NCBI GenBank assembly: GCA_017623505.1
Contig: JAGAOZ010000007.1
Span: 1-64,000, forward strand
Origin: Alistipes sp.
GTDB taxonomy: Bacteria; Bacteroidota; Bacteroidia; Bacteroidales; Rikenellaceae
Direction: 5' to 3'
Length of the DNA stretch: 64,000 nucleotides
Part shown: piece after piece, positions 52,815 to 61,866 of the stretch
Layout of the letters: the number at the start of each line of letters is the position of its first letter
How positions within the stretch are numbered: the stretch's first letter is position 1
Notes under the pieces: model-generated
Seen by the model: the letters and a program-made list of their open reading frames with translations, nothing else
What the model was told of the DNA's origin: nothing
The model's database searches: none
Position numbers and translations under genes: made by a program

Positions 52815-53588
52815 CTACTTATAAATCTCCTCCAACAGGAACGCCAGACGCACACCGGCCTTCAACAGCTGACGCTCAACGACTGGCGCATAATAAGCCA
52901 CCTCGTCGTACGATAGGTTTTTACCCTCTGGTATCTCCTCATAGATTTTTTGAGCCTCTGCTACCGTCTCGGCAAACCAATCCTCTACGGTTCCCTTGCA
53001 AATCTCGTCTATCTCCTCCTGTGAGAGGCGGTCAATCTGCTGCTGCCACTCGGTGTAGCTCCAAGCGTGTGCCGACTCCAAAATCTGGCTATCCCACACG
53101 CGGTGCAAGTTTGTATTCTTGTTGAAGAACTTAATCTGCACACGGTTGCCACCCACATCGCTCTTACGACCTGCGTGCATTGGGCAGTGCATGTCGCCTA
53201 CCAAGTGGATAAGCATACGCACAGCCTCATTCTCCTGCTCTGCTGTGAGCTCGCCGCTGCAAAGCTGTGTAACGATAGACTTCACCGCACCCACTACGTC
53301 GCCCTTCTCGTTGCGAGGCATTGTCTCGTAGGTGTAGCCCTCATCCACATTTGCATAGTGCCAAGTCGATGTATAGGCATATTTTGGCGTGTGGCTTGCG
53401 TTATCGAGCCAGTTGGCATAATATACCAACGAGTGACCCTCCAACACGTCTGTAACCTTCTGTGCCACCTTCTTTGAAAGGTGCTGCTCGGCAATATATG
53501 CCGCGATGTCGTGGCCCTTCTGTCCCCAGCCAAACACCTGTGTCGTGCAGAGCAGAGCCACGCTAAGTAAAAATAACGCTTTCTTCAT
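52815..53588 (-). CDS. S1/P1 family zinc-dependent nuclease, exported
   Basis: 257 residues. A signal peptide ends VFG, giving a mature N-terminus WGQKGHD (Trp21, His26). In this family the Trp amino group and His coordinate zinc, so exact cleavage matters. Further zinc ligands are in STWHYANVDEG, LIHLVGDMHCPMHAG and NLHRVWDSQIL. It should cut single-stranded RNA and DNA in the periplasm or outside the cell and so scavenge phosphate and nucleosides. It follows rho by 13 bases on the same strand. Confidence 0.93.
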   Translation of the reverse strand: MKKALFLLSVALLCTTQVFGWGQKGHDIAAYIAEQHLSKKVAQKVTDVLEGHSLVYYANWLDNASHTPKYAYTSTWHYANVDEGYTYETMPRNEKGDVVGAVKSIVTQLCSGELTAEQENEAVRMLIHLVGDMHCPMHAGRKSDVGGNRVQIKFFNKNTNLHRVWDSQILESAHAWSYTEWQQQIDRLSQEEIDEICKGTVEDWFAETVAEAQKIYEEIPEGKNLSYDEVAYYAPVVERQLLKAGVRLAFLLEEIYK

Positions 53589-53601
53589 TTTCGTATCTTG
53601 T

Positions 53602-55263
53602 TTATTGGTTCATTGTCGCTAAGAACTCCTCATTATCCTGAGTCATTCCCATCTGTTTTTGCAGGAACTCCATCGCCTCTACGGTTGTCATCTCCGACAA
53701 GTACTTACGCATCACCCACGTACGGTTCATCACCTCACGCGAGAGCAGCAAATCCTCGCGTCGTGTACCCGACGAAATCACATCCACCGCAGGATATACA
53801 CGTTTGTTCGAGAGCTTACGGTCGAGCTGCAACTCCATATTACCCGTACCCTTGAACTCCTCGAAAATCACCTCGTCCATCTTCGAGCCGGTGTCTATGA
53901 GGGCTGTCGCTATTATTGTCAGCGAGCCCTTCTCCTCGGTGTTACGTGCTGCACCGAAGAAACGCTTTGGTTTGTGCAGTGCGTTGGCATCCACACCTCC
54001 CGAGAGCACCTTACCCGACGCTGGCTGCACCGAGTTGTACGCACGTGCCAGGCGTGTTATCGAGTCGAGGAATATCACCACGTCGTGTCCGCACTCCACC
54101 ATACGTTTTGCCTTCTCGAGCACCATTTCAGCCACCTTCACGTGGCGTGATGCCTGCTCGTCAAATGTCGATGCTACCACCTCTGCCTTCACGTTACGTG
54201 CCATCTCGGTAACCTCCTCGGGTCGCTCATCTATGAGCAGCACAATCATATACACCTCGGGGTGGTTATCTGCTATTGCGTTTGCTATCGACTGCAGGAG
54301 CATTGTCTTACCCGTCTTGGGCTGTGCCACGATAAGTCCTCGCTGACCCTTTCCAATAGGCGAGAAGAGGTCTACCACACGATTTGAGAGTGAGTTATGT
54401 CCTTTTCCCGTCAGGTTGAACTTCTCGCTTGGGAAGAGCGGTGTCATATACTCAAACTGCACGCGGTCGCGGATATACTCTGGCGAGAGTCCGTTTATCT
54501 CGTTCACACGCACCAGAGGGAAATACTTCTCGCCCTCCTTTGGTGGGTGTATCACTCCGCTTATGGTGTCGCCTGGCTTCAATCCGAAGAGCTTAATCTG
54601 CGATGGCGACACATATATGTCGTCGGGCGAGTTCAGATAGTTATAATCTGCCGAACGCAGGAATCCGTAACCATCCTGCATCACCTCCAACACGCCTTCG
54701 CCTATTATCTCGCCTGCGAAATACTCTTTCTGAGGCTCTTTCGGCTGTGTGGGAGCTTTCGCTGCGGGCTCTGCTACCGCCTCTTCGGCTACTGCGGGCT
54801 CTGCTTTTGGCTGCTCCACCGTTTGCGACGCTTGTTGATTCTTCGGCTTTCTGCCACGACGTTTTGGCTCGGGCTTTGGCTCGTTTGCAGATTCCGCTTT
54901 TGACTCTGACTGCTGCTGTGCTGCCTCCATATTTTGCTTTGGCTCGGCTGTCTGCTGCTCGGCAGTCGCCACGGGCTCTGCTATCGTTTTTTCTACTTGT
55001 GGCTCTGACTGTGGCTTATTCTCCTCCACACGCACCGAGCTCATTCGTGGGCGGCGACCACGCTTCGCCTGCTGTGGTGCAGCCTGCTGTGGCACAGCCT
55101 CACCACCCGTTGCAGCCTCCTCTGCGGGCTCCTGCATTGCCACCTGCATAATACGCTCCAATAACTCGCGTTTCTTTAGCGTCATATCGGTTATACCCAA
55201 CACTTTCGCTATCTCACGCAATTCTCCGGCGGACTTACCCTCGAGAGCTATCTTTTCTTGCAT
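53602..55263 (-). CDS. rho: Transcription termination factor Rho
   Basis: 553 residues, longer than E. coli Rho (419) because of a Gln/Glu/Pro/Ala-rich insert of about 120 residues (about 60-175) between the N-terminal helical domain and the RNA-binding cold-shock domain. Such inserts are typical of Bacteroidota Rho. RNA-binding [19 protein letters not shown] is near 198-216. The ATPase P-loop is VAQPKTGKT near residue 312 and Walker B is [16 protein letters not shown]. It terminates untranslated transcripts. A minus-strand promoter lies about 60 bases upstream. Confidence 0.97.
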   Translation of the reverse strand: MQEKIALEGKSAGELREIAKVLGITDMTLKKRELLERIMQVAMQEPAEEAATGGEAVPQQAAPQQAKRGRRPRMSSVRVEENKPQSEPQVEKTIAEPVATAEQQTAEPKQNMEAAQQQSESKAESANEPKPEPKRRGRKPKNQQASQTVEQPKAEPAVAEEAVAEPAAKAPTQPKEPQKEYFAGEIIGEGVLEVMQDGYGFLRSADYNYLNSPDDIYVSPSQIKLFGLKPGDTISGVIHPPKEGEKYFPLVRVNEINGLSPEYIRDRVQFEYMTPLFPSEKFNLTGKGHNSLSNRVVDLFSPIGKGQRGLIVAQPKTGKTMLLQSIANAIADNHPEVYMIVLLIDERPEEVTEMARNVKAEVVASTFDEQASRHVKVAEMVLEKAKRMVECGHDVVIFLDSITRLARAYNSVQPASGKVLSGGVDANALHKPKRFFGAARNTEEKGSLTIIATALIDTGSKMDEVIFEEFKGTGNMELQLDRKLSNKRVYPAVDVISSGTRREDLLLSREVMNRTWVMRKYLSEMTTVEAMEFLQKQMGMTQDNEEFLATMNQ

Positions 55264-55324
55264 AATAAAAGTACTTTAGTTCTGATTTTAACGGATGATC
55301 GAACGACCACCACCATTGACACTG

Positions 55325-55354
55325 CAAATATAATACATTTTTTTATTTTGCAAA
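55325..55354 (-). promoter_or_regulatory. Promoter of rho
   Basis: On the minus strand, TTTG (55351-55354), an 18-base spacer, then TATATTTG (55325-55332). Confidence 0.75.
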
Positions 55355-55387
55355 AAAATCTCCCTCTCACTCACCCCACCCCTCACA

Positions 55388-55425
55388 CAAAAAAAAGACT
55401 GCGTTCCCTCTCGGAAACGCAGTCT
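55388..55425 (-). terminator. Terminator of the 55448 lipoprotein gene
   Basis: A stem of 10 bp plus an inner 3 bp (AGACTGCGTT at 55396-55405 with AACGCAGTCT at 55416-55425) is followed on the minus strand by a long T-run (A-run 55388-55396). Confidence 0.88.
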
Positions 55426-55447
55426 AATATTATATGGGGTAACAACC

Positions 55448-58400
55448 TTACTGAATATTTACACCATCAATTACAAGTGTACCTGTGCCAGATGGAACGA
55501 AACGACCGTAGTAGTGACGCTTTGCATCACCCTCTGGAGCTGTCTTACCAACCTGCTCCAAAGTGTTACCGCTCTCAGTGATGTTCTTAATCACACACTG
55601 ACCGTTGTTTGCAGTACCAACTACAACACCTACTCTCCAACCACCATCATCGGTTGAGATAAAGTGGTTGTTTGTAACTGTACAATTCTCAATAGTAGTG
55701 AATGTTGCAGCATTAGCTCCTGCATGACCGCAAATACCACCAATTGAACCAAAACCCTTAATTGTACAACCTACAACAGAGCAATCCTTAATAGTGATGT
55801 ATGAATCTACTGGACCATCGTTCTGATTATTGTAACCAGCAGTCCAACCTACCAAACCACCGATACGAGAGCTATTAGCACCATCATTTGGAGTAATGAT
55901 TGTAGAGTTCTTCAAGTGGCAGTTGATAAGAGTAATCTCATCCATTGAGTCTGCACAATTTACAAATGCACCATAACCCTGAGTGTTATCAGCAACGATT
56001 GTAGCATCCTCAATTGTCAAATCCTTGATTACAATACCAGAGCCACCTGCGAAACCGCCTGCAAACAAAGCACCCTTAAGACCCTTGATAGTAGCATTGT
56101 TACCATTCAAAGTTACAATATCAGCACCGTTATAACCATCAACCTTGATTGGAGTCCAATCTGCTGGAGCTTCGTATGTACCCTCAGCAAACTCAATTAC
56201 TGTGTTACCTGCACCAGCTGTACCTGCGTCTACCAAGGCCTCCTTCAACTCTTCTACTGTACTTACCTCCTCGATAGTAACAACAGTACCCTCAACCTTA
56301 ACATTAGCACCATTTACAACGACCTTTGCTGCGTGAGCCTTAGAAGCCTCGTCAACCCATACTGCAAACTCAGTATCAGCAGCAACTGCTGTAATGTCAA
56401 TCTCAGATACGTTAATCTCAGCACCAGCTACTGACTTAACCAAGATAGCAGCCTTCTCCTCAGTCTTGAATACAGTCTTCGATACGTTCAAGATAACCTT
56501 CTCAGGAGCACTTACATACTGCTCGTCAATCTTGATACCGCGACCATCTGAGCAGTCGAGCATATCGATTGTACAATCTGTGAGAGTTACAGTCTGTCCG
56601 TTAGGCTGAATCCACAAAGCGTAAGTGTCAGAAGTGTTCTTATCGTTGATAGTAACCTTATTCAACTTACCACCTGCCTTCAAAGCAATAGCCTTGTCAG
56701 AGAATACATTATCGAGCTCTACATCGCAAGCGAAGTTCAAGTCGTGGCGATTCCAAGGACCGTCGTTATAACCTGCGTTAGTAAGTGTAGCATTCTTAAT
56801 GATAAGCTTAGCACCATTAGCAACTGTGATATTGTTCCAATCGCTGTTTGTCTGGTTGAAAGTAAGCTTCTTATCGTTACCCTCGATAGCAATAGACTTA
56901 GTCTTATCACCACCAAAAGCCAATGTTTCCCAAGCTGTAACATCAACTGTTGCATTCTCAGCCAACACGACATTGATATTCTCAACATTCTGCTTCAGTG
57001 CAAAATTCAACGCCTTATTATTAACCTGGTTCTTGATTGTTACATTTGAAGCCTGGCAAGAAGACAAGTCAACACCCTTACTGTTACGACCTACGATCTC
57101 ACCTGCGTTGAAAGCCTTATCCTCCTTATAAGCAACGCTCTGGTCAGCGATAACAGTTACGTTCTCAACCTTGCCATTTGTAACAACAGCAGCCTTGCTA
57201 CCAGTAACAGTACCAACCAAACCTGCAACATCACGATATGCAGATACAGTAAGATTCTTTACAGAACAATCCTTAACAGATGCAGTAGTCTCTGCAGAGA
57301 GATAACCTACGATACCACCTGCGTGGTTACCGTCATCCTCGTTGAGAGGAGTAATAACGATACTACCACCATCTACGTGGCAATTCTCGACGTGTGAGCA
57401 CAAACCATCACCAACGATAGCACCAGCCTTGTAGTGACCTACGATATCTACGTTCTTAATTGTTACATTCTTAATCAAGCCACGAGACTTTGCAAACAAA
57501 CCTACAGGGCTCTTATCAGTTGCAACAACCTGGAGGTTAGAGATAGTCTTACCGTTACCATCAAAAGTACCACGGAATACTTTGCTGCCAGATGCGATTG
57601 GAGTCCAAGCCTCACCAGCCAAATCCATATCAGCACCCAAAACAACCTTGTAACCCTTGAACTCACCACCGTTTGTGTCGAAAGTAGCCTCAGCACGAGT
57701 TACACCGTCAGTCTGCTCTGCAAACCACTTCAAACCTGCTACAGAAGTAAGAGTATAAGTCTTCTCTACGATGTTGTACAACACACCCTTAGCAACCTCA
57801 ATAGCATCGCTATCATACTCATCTGCGAAGATAGGATTAATCTCGATAGTGAAGTCGTAAGTGCTTGTCAACAAGTTACCAATGATATTGGTCTTGTAGT
57901 TACGCTGCAAAGGTACATTGTTGTAAGTGAACTCCTCCTCAAATGTGCCGTTCTTTACTGTGAACTTTACAATCTCCAACTCCTTAGCATTTACCAACAA
58001 GTAGTTCATTGACAAGAGGTCATACTTCTTACCACCTACCTCGATAGTCTCGCCAGTGAGGATGTCAGCCATAGCGTAAGTACGCTCTGCCTCGTCAGCT
58101 ACTGAGCCATCTACAAGGTTCAAAGTCTTGTAAGCAGGAACAACAACCTTTGTCTGCTTAACTACCAAACCGCCATCAGCAGCCTTCTGAGTGTCAGCAG
58201 TAGCGATGTTGAGCTGAGCAAAAGGACGTGTCAAAACAATAGTCTGGGTGCGTGGACCAGCTACCTCAGCAATAGTCTCGTACTTGTAGAAAGCATCGTA
58301 AGCCTCCTGGTTTGCTGTCAAAGCATCAGCCACGGTAACCTTCTTCGCAGCCTTGTTAAATGTGTAAGGTGCACCTGGAGCCTGTGCCCAGAAGATTACT

Positions 58401-58696
58401 GCATACTTCTTACCATTTACCAGTTCAATCTCAACATTAGCCTTCAATGAAGAGAAAGCACCAGCCTTAGAGCCACTCAAAGCCTCAAGATAAGTGCCGT
58501 CCTCAGCATAAACTGCCCAAGACAAATCAACAGCAGTAGTACCATCGCCCAATGCACGGGTAGCCATAACCGGAGCCTCAACGGCGAAAGTAACTGTCGA
58601 CGTCTCACCACCTACAACAGTAGAGGCGTCGTCCTTTGAACAAGATGTTGCAAGCATAGCGATAGCTGCAACAGCTACAAAAAACAGTTTTTTCAT
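55448..58696 (-). CDS. Surface lipoprotein: DUF6562-like domain plus GLUG/beta-helix repeats
   Basis: 1082 residues from the ATG at 58696; a longer open frame begins at 58813 but its 39 extra residues precede a good signal peptide and lie inside the promoter. Lipobox ATSC (Cys19) is followed by SKDDAS, a surface-export type signal. The N-terminal domain (about 30-280) shares FWAQAPGAPYTF, RPFAQLNIAT and NYLLVNAKEL with the proteins at 7116 and 10435. It continues with a GLUG-like section (WTPIASGSKVFRG, DGNGKTISNL) and several beta-helix runs, ending in a second GLUG-like group. Probably an adhesin or surface-binding protein; ligand unknown. It is a paralogue of the 7116 protein. Confidence 0.83.
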   Translation of the reverse strand: MKKLFFVAVAAIAMLATSCSKDDASTVVGGETSTVTFAVEAPVMATRALGDGTTAVDLSWAVYAEDGTYLEALSGSKAGAFSSLKANVEIELVNGKKYAVIFWAQAPGAPYTFNKAAKKVTVADALTANQEAYDAFYKYETIAEVAGPRTQTIVLTRPFAQLNIATADTQKAADGGLVVKQTKVVVPAYKTLNLVDGSVADEAERTYAMADILTGETIEVGGKKYDLLSMNYLLVNAKELEIVKFTVKNGTFEEEFTYNNVPLQRNYKTNIIGNLLTSTYDFTIEINPIFADEYDSDAIEVAKGVLYNIVEKTYTLTSVAGLKWFAEQTDGVTRAEATFDTNGGEFKGYKVVLGADMDLAGEAWTPIASGSKVFRGTFDGNGKTISNLQVVATDKSPVGLFAKSRGLIKNVTIKNVDIVGHYKAGAIVGDGLCSHVENCHVDGGSIVITPLNEDDGNHAGGIVGYLSAETTASVKDCSVKNLTVSAYRDVAGLVGTVTGSKAAVVTNGKVENVTVIADQSVAYKEDKAFNAGEIVGRNSKGVDLSSCQASNVTIKNQVNNKALNFALKQNVENINVVLAENATVDVTAWETLAFGGDKTKSIAIEGNDKKLTFNQTNSDWNNITVANGAKLIIKNATLTNAGYNDGPWNRHDLNFACDVELDNVFSDKAIALKAGGKLNKVTINDKNTSDTYALWIQPNGQTVTLTDCTIDMLDCSDGRGIKIDEQYVSAPEKVILNVSKTVFKTEEKAAILVKSVAGAEINVSEIDITAVAADTEFAVWVDEASKAHAAKVVVNGANVKVEGTVVTIEEVSTVEELKEALVDAGTAGAGNTVIEFAEGTYEAPADWTPIKVDGYNGADIVTLNGNNATIKGLKGALFAGGFAGGSGIVIKDLTIEDATIVADNTQGYGAFVNCADSMDEITLINCHLKNSTIITPNDGANSSRIGGLVGWTAGYNNQNDGPVDSYITIKDCSVVGCTIKGFGSIGGICGHAGANAATFTTIENCTVTNNHFISTDDGGWRVGVVVGTANNGQCVIKNITESGNTLEQVGKTAPEGDAKRHYYGRFVPSGTGTLVIDGVNIQ

Positions 58697-58783
58697 ACGT
58701 AAAATTAATTTAAAAAATAAAAAAGTTAAAATGTATAAAATGTGTAAAAGTATATGCACACTTTTGGTATTAATAAGGTTTAG

Positions 58784-58814
58784 CAAAGTTAAACATTTTT
58801 TCATTAACTGCAAC
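58784..58814 (-). promoter_or_regulatory. Promoter of the 55448 lipoprotein gene
   Basis: On the minus strand, GTTG (58811-58814, one base off TTTG), a 19-base spacer and TAACTTTG (58784-58791); leader of about 80 bases. The remaining gap to 59055 shows no gene. Confidence 0.65.
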
Positions 58815-59055
58815 AGTAATTTGCAATAAATTTTTCATTTTACCCCCCCTATAATTTTAGTGCTGAATATCAATTATTTAGCCAAAAAATTATTTTGAAA
58901 TATTTTTTCATTTTGAATGATAAAAATGCCAAAAAATGCTATAACCTCCCCTATTTCGCCTCTCCGCCTTCCTGGCAAGCCACTTAAACGCATAGCCAAA
59001 ATTTCTAAACAAACCCACCATTTTGGAGCAAATCTCCACACCTGCCTATACCGAC

Positions 59056-59093
59056 AAAAAAAAGAGCCGCCTGACCGCAAAGTCAAACAGCTC
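59056..59093 (-). terminator. Probable terminator of the 59136 gene
   Basis: An interrupted stem (GAGC and TGAC arms pairing with GTCA and GCTC across 59064-59093) is followed on the minus strand by a T-run (A-run 59056-59063). Confidence 0.55.
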
Positions 59094-59135
59094 CCGATAG
59101 CTACAAATATAGTACTAAATTCTCTCGACGAATCT

Positions 59136-60632
59136 TTATTTCGCCATCACAGGACGGATTGGACGAGCGTAGTTTCGCTCAACACCAAATATAGATGGTC
59201 GTTTGAAGCCCGTAGACTCATTAATCTGCATTTCACGCAGCGAATAAGAGTCATAGGCTACACCCCAATCCAGATATGGCTGCACCGAGGAAGTCCAATA
59301 AAAACAGTGTTTGTTATCATCATTAGGGAAATCATCCCACCGCAACGTGCCCGAAGAATAGTTGCCGGCAGCAGGGAGGAAAATCCAGTTACCATTGATG
59401 CGGCTTGTGATTCTAAATCCGTAACGACCGCTCATCATGACAATCTCCCAGTCGCAGTTATTAGCGAGCTCGACTAACTGTGCCTTGGTAGGTGTCTGCC
59501 ATCCGTCACCCCACTGTGCGGTAGCCGCATCGTAAGCAGGGTTGGCTGTAATATCTTTTATATCTCTGTTTTGGTGAAGATTGTTACGTTTGCGAACAGG
59601 AGTAAAAATATCTTTAGGCTCTCCCCACTGGAAGTAGAGACCATTTGCATCTGGATATTCAGCACCTATGTTACAGGTTGCCCACTTAGTACCCGAAGGC
59701 AGGCCCAAATCCACCCACGCGTGACCATTGGTCTCTCCCGAGGCAGGACAATCAATGTGGTCGGGCTTACTCAGCACCGCACGCACCGAGTTACCATAGT
59801 AACGTGAAGCACCACCCATCTCACCCAGAGCAGCACCATAGTGATAACTGAAAGCTCCGGTGAAACCGTCAGCTGTCGATGTCCAATAGTTACCGCAGGT
59901 GGTAGCGTTACTTGTTGAAGTACCATCCTTAAATCCGGCAGCAGGAAGAACAATACTGCGACCATTAATCATACTTGTAATAACGTGAGCATAACGACCG
60001 CCTACTTTCTCATACTTTGCGAAGCTGTAACGTAGCAACTCGGCGAACTCTACGTTTGTCGGCATACGCCATCCGTTACCCCACTTGGCAGCAGCCACAT
60101 CGCTACTCTTGTCGTTAGAAATCTCCCATACATCCTGATCGTGTGTCTTACTGTTAGACTCTGTGTATGAGCTCTTGGTCGCAACCTCACCCCACGCATA
60201 GTGTCCTCCTGGCTGCTCGGGCGATGTAGCACCAATGTTGCAGGTTGCCCACAATGTTCCCGAAGGCAGACCCATATCTACCCACGCGTGACCGCCCGTA
60301 GTACCTGTCTCGGGACGCTTTGGCTCCGGCTTCATCGGAGAGGTCACAGGCTGCAAATCATTATTCACACCTTTAGTCTGACCACTCTGATTCTGAGCCT
60401 GATTTTGATTTTGAGCCACAGCCTGCTTTGTTGGCTGCTCAGCCTGCTTTGCAGAAGCCTCTCCCCAATTTGACTGCTCAGCCTGCTGATGTGATTGTTT
60501 AGGCTCTGAATTCACCGCTTTGGCGACCTCATTCTTCACAGCCTTACCCAATCGCTTGAGCAATCCTTGTGCTGATGTATCTGCCGCACCCGCCAATAAC
60601 ATAACCAATGCGACTACTAAAAACTTTCTCAT
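59136..60632 (-). CDS. Secreted protein with two Fibrobacter succinogenes major paralogous domains
   Basis: 498 residues. A signal peptide ends TSAQ (about residue 22), followed by a Gln/Asn/Ala-rich linker (about 35-110). Two copies of a domain that opens GHAWVDMGLPSGTLWATCNI (about 114-133) and GHAWVDLGLPSGTKWATCNI (about 302-321) follow, each with FxWGE/YAWGE, a WGxGWxxPT segment and a C-terminal VRAVL/IRPVM. This matches the FISUMP (fib_succ_major) family, beta-rich domains found on secreted proteins of gut Bacteroidota; their binding partners are not known. No lipobox, so periplasmic or secreted. Confidence 0.88.
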   Translation of the reverse strand: MRKFLVVALVMLLAGAADTSAQGLLKRLGKAVKNEVAKAVNSEPKQSHQQAEQSNWGEASAKQAEQPTKQAVAQNQNQAQNQSGQTKGVNNDLQPVTSPMKPEPKRPETGTTGGHAWVDMGLPSGTLWATCNIGATSPEQPGGHYAWGEVATKSSYTESNSKTHDQDVWEISNDKSSDVAAAKWGNGWRMPTNVEFAELLRYSFAKYEKVGGRYAHVITSMINGRSIVLPAAGFKDGTSTSNATTCGNYWTSTADGFTGAFSYHYGAALGEMGGASRYYGNSVRAVLSKPDHIDCPASGETNGHAWVDLGLPSGTKWATCNIGAEYPDANGLYFQWGEPKDIFTPVRKRNNLHQNRDIKDITANPAYDAATAQWGDGWQTPTKAQLVELANNCDWEIVMMSGRYGFRITSRINGNWIFLPAAGNYSSGTLRWDDFPNDDNKHCFYWTSSVQPYLDWGVAYDSYSLREMQINESTGFKRPSIFGVERNYARPIRPVMAK

Positions 60633-60690
60633 AACAAACGATATATTGTTTATATTTCTTTATCTAAATCTCACTTTTGGAGTATCACCA

Positions 60691-60807
60691 CAATTTGACA
60701 GCTACTCGAAGTCCTCGGAAGCGGAGCATACTCGGCGTATGTGAGCATTGCGAGGGCAAGGCAGATGCCGAAGGAGTGCCGCTTAGAGGATTTCTCACAA
60801 TTAAATA
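60691..60807 (-). repeat. Intergenic repeat, copy 1 (family of three, plus fragment at 47389)
   Basis: The core of 36 bases at 60758-60793 (AAGGCAGATGCCGAAGGAGT then GCCGCTTAGAGGATTT) is identical in copy 3 and differs by one base in copy 2. The unit also contains a short palindrome CATACTCGGCGTATG and ends CACAATTAAATA. It is non-coding. Confidence 0.8.
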
Positions 60808-60842
60808 AGCCCCTCTCCGCAGTAGAAATTCTATAAGTGGTA

Positions 60843-60960
60843 CTAATTTGGTAGCTGCTCGAAGAGAACAAAACCGCAGTTTACTTGGGGTAAATGAGGA
60901 TTTTGGGCTCAAGGCAGATGCCGAAGGAGTGCTGCTTAGAGGATTTCCCACAATTAAATA
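60843..60960 (-). repeat. Intergenic repeat, copy 2
   Basis: Core at 60911-60946, one base different (GCT for GCC). It starts with AATTTGGTAGCTGCTCGAAG, matching AATTTGACAGCTACTCGAAG of copy 1, and ends CACAATTAAATA like copy 1. The central palindrome is altered to TTACTTGGGGTAA. Confidence 0.8.
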
Positions 60961-61072
60961 GAGTGCGTAAGTACAAGGCTTGCGAAAATGCGACAAGCGG
61001 AGCATACTTGACGTATGTGAGCATTTCGAGGGCAAGGCAGATGCCGAAGGAGTGCCGCTTAGAGGATTTCTA
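60961..61072 (-). repeat. Intergenic repeat, copy 3, reaching into the cyclophilin gene
   Basis: Core at 61034-61069 is identical to copy 1; palindrome CATACTTGACGTATG. The last three sense codons and the stop codon of the cyclophilin gene (61059-61061) lie inside this core. Confidence 0.8.
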
Positions 61073-61490
61073 CAGAGAGGATAAGGTCGCCCGGACGTAT
61101 ATCATCAATCACTTCCAACCCCTCAACCACCTTACCAAAGCAGGTATGAACACCGTCAAGGTGCTGAGTATTAGTTCGGTTATGACAGATAAAGAATTGA
61201 GAGCCACCGGTATCTTTGCCACGATGAGCCATTGAGAGTACTCCACGGTCGTGATACTGACGTGGGGCAGAGGTCTCACACTTAATGGTGTAGCCAGGAC
61301 CACCTGCACCGTTGCCGATAGGGCAACCGCCCTGAATCACAAAGTCGGGGATAACACGATGGAAAGTGAGTCCATCATAGAAACGGCTCTCGGCGAGCTT
61401 GATAAAGTTTGCCACGGTGATAGGTGTCTCTTTCTCGTAGAGTTCCACCTTCATATCACCCTTCTCAGTCGAAATAATTGCGTATTTCAT
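61059..61490 (-). CDS. Cyclophilin-type peptidyl-prolyl cis-trans isomerase
   Basis: 143 residues, no signal peptide, so cytoplasmic. It is a compact cyclophilin: [20 protein letters not shown] (about 28-47), [18 protein letters not shown], then [18 protein letters not shown] (about 86-103) containing the GSQFFI catalytic strand. It interconverts Pro peptide bonds. The last three sense codons and the stop are supplied by the third copy of the intergenic repeat, yet the C-terminus LILSVEIL is of a normal type for the family. Its own promoter is perfect. Confidence 0.94.
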   Translation of the reverse strand: MKYAIISTEKGDMKVELYEKETPITVANFIKLAESRFYDGLTFHRVIPDFVIQGGCPIGNGAGGPGYTIKCETSAPRQYHDRGVLSMAHRGKDTGGSQFFICHNRTNTQHLDGVHTCFGKVVEGLEVIDDIRPGDLILSVEIL

Positions 61491-61512
61491 AGGCGATTCG
61501 TATTTATAACAT

Positions 61513-61543
61513 CAAAGGTAATGATTTATTCCCAGAAATCAAA
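61513..61543 (-). promoter_or_regulatory. Promoter of the cyclophilin gene
   Basis: On the minus strand, TTTG (61540-61543), exactly 19 bases, then TACCTTTG (61513-61520); leader of about 20 bases. Confidence 0.85.
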
Positions 61544-61578
61544 CGATTATCACCTACAAATTTTCGCCTTTAATCGTC

Positions 61579-61866
61579 TTATCTCACTCCAATATAACTC
61601 TTCAGCGACTCGACATACTCCTCAAAGGCTGCGATGCCCTGCTCTGTGATACGGCACGTAGTGCAAGGCATCTTGCCCTTAAAGCCCTTCTCCACAGTAA
61701 TATAACCCGCCTTCTGGAGTTTATCTATCTGCACACTCAGATTGCCAGCCGAGGCCCCTGTCTGCTCACGCAAGAAGACAAAGTCGGCACTCTCGACACC
61801 GACAAGTATCGACACCACAGCCAAGCGTAACTCGGAGTGTAGCAGAGGATTAAGCGACTTAAACAT
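61579..61866 (-). CDS. Winged-helix transcriptional regulator (HTH_34 type)
   Basis: 95 residues, a single winged-helix DNA-binding domain: LHSELRLAVVSILVGVESAD then LREQTGASAGNLSVQIDKLQ (recognition helix region, about 33-52) and the wing GYITVEKGFKGKMPCTTCRIT. The type is close to HTH_34 (PF13601). Two cysteines in the wing (CTTC) could sense metal or redox state, but this is speculative. The start overlaps the stop of the upstream membrane protein by one base (TAATG), so the pair is translationally coupled and the regulator may act with, or on, that protein. Confidence 0.87.
   Translation of the reverse strand: MFKSLNPLLHSELRLAVVSILVGVESADFVFLREQTGASAGNLSVQIDKLQKAGYITVEKGFKGKMPCTTCRITEQGIAAFEEYVESLKSYIGVR

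Noticed and set aside
60894-61235. Plus-strand frame across the intergenic repeats and the cyclophilin 3' part
   Set aside because: Antisense to a confident gene and to repeats; no support.
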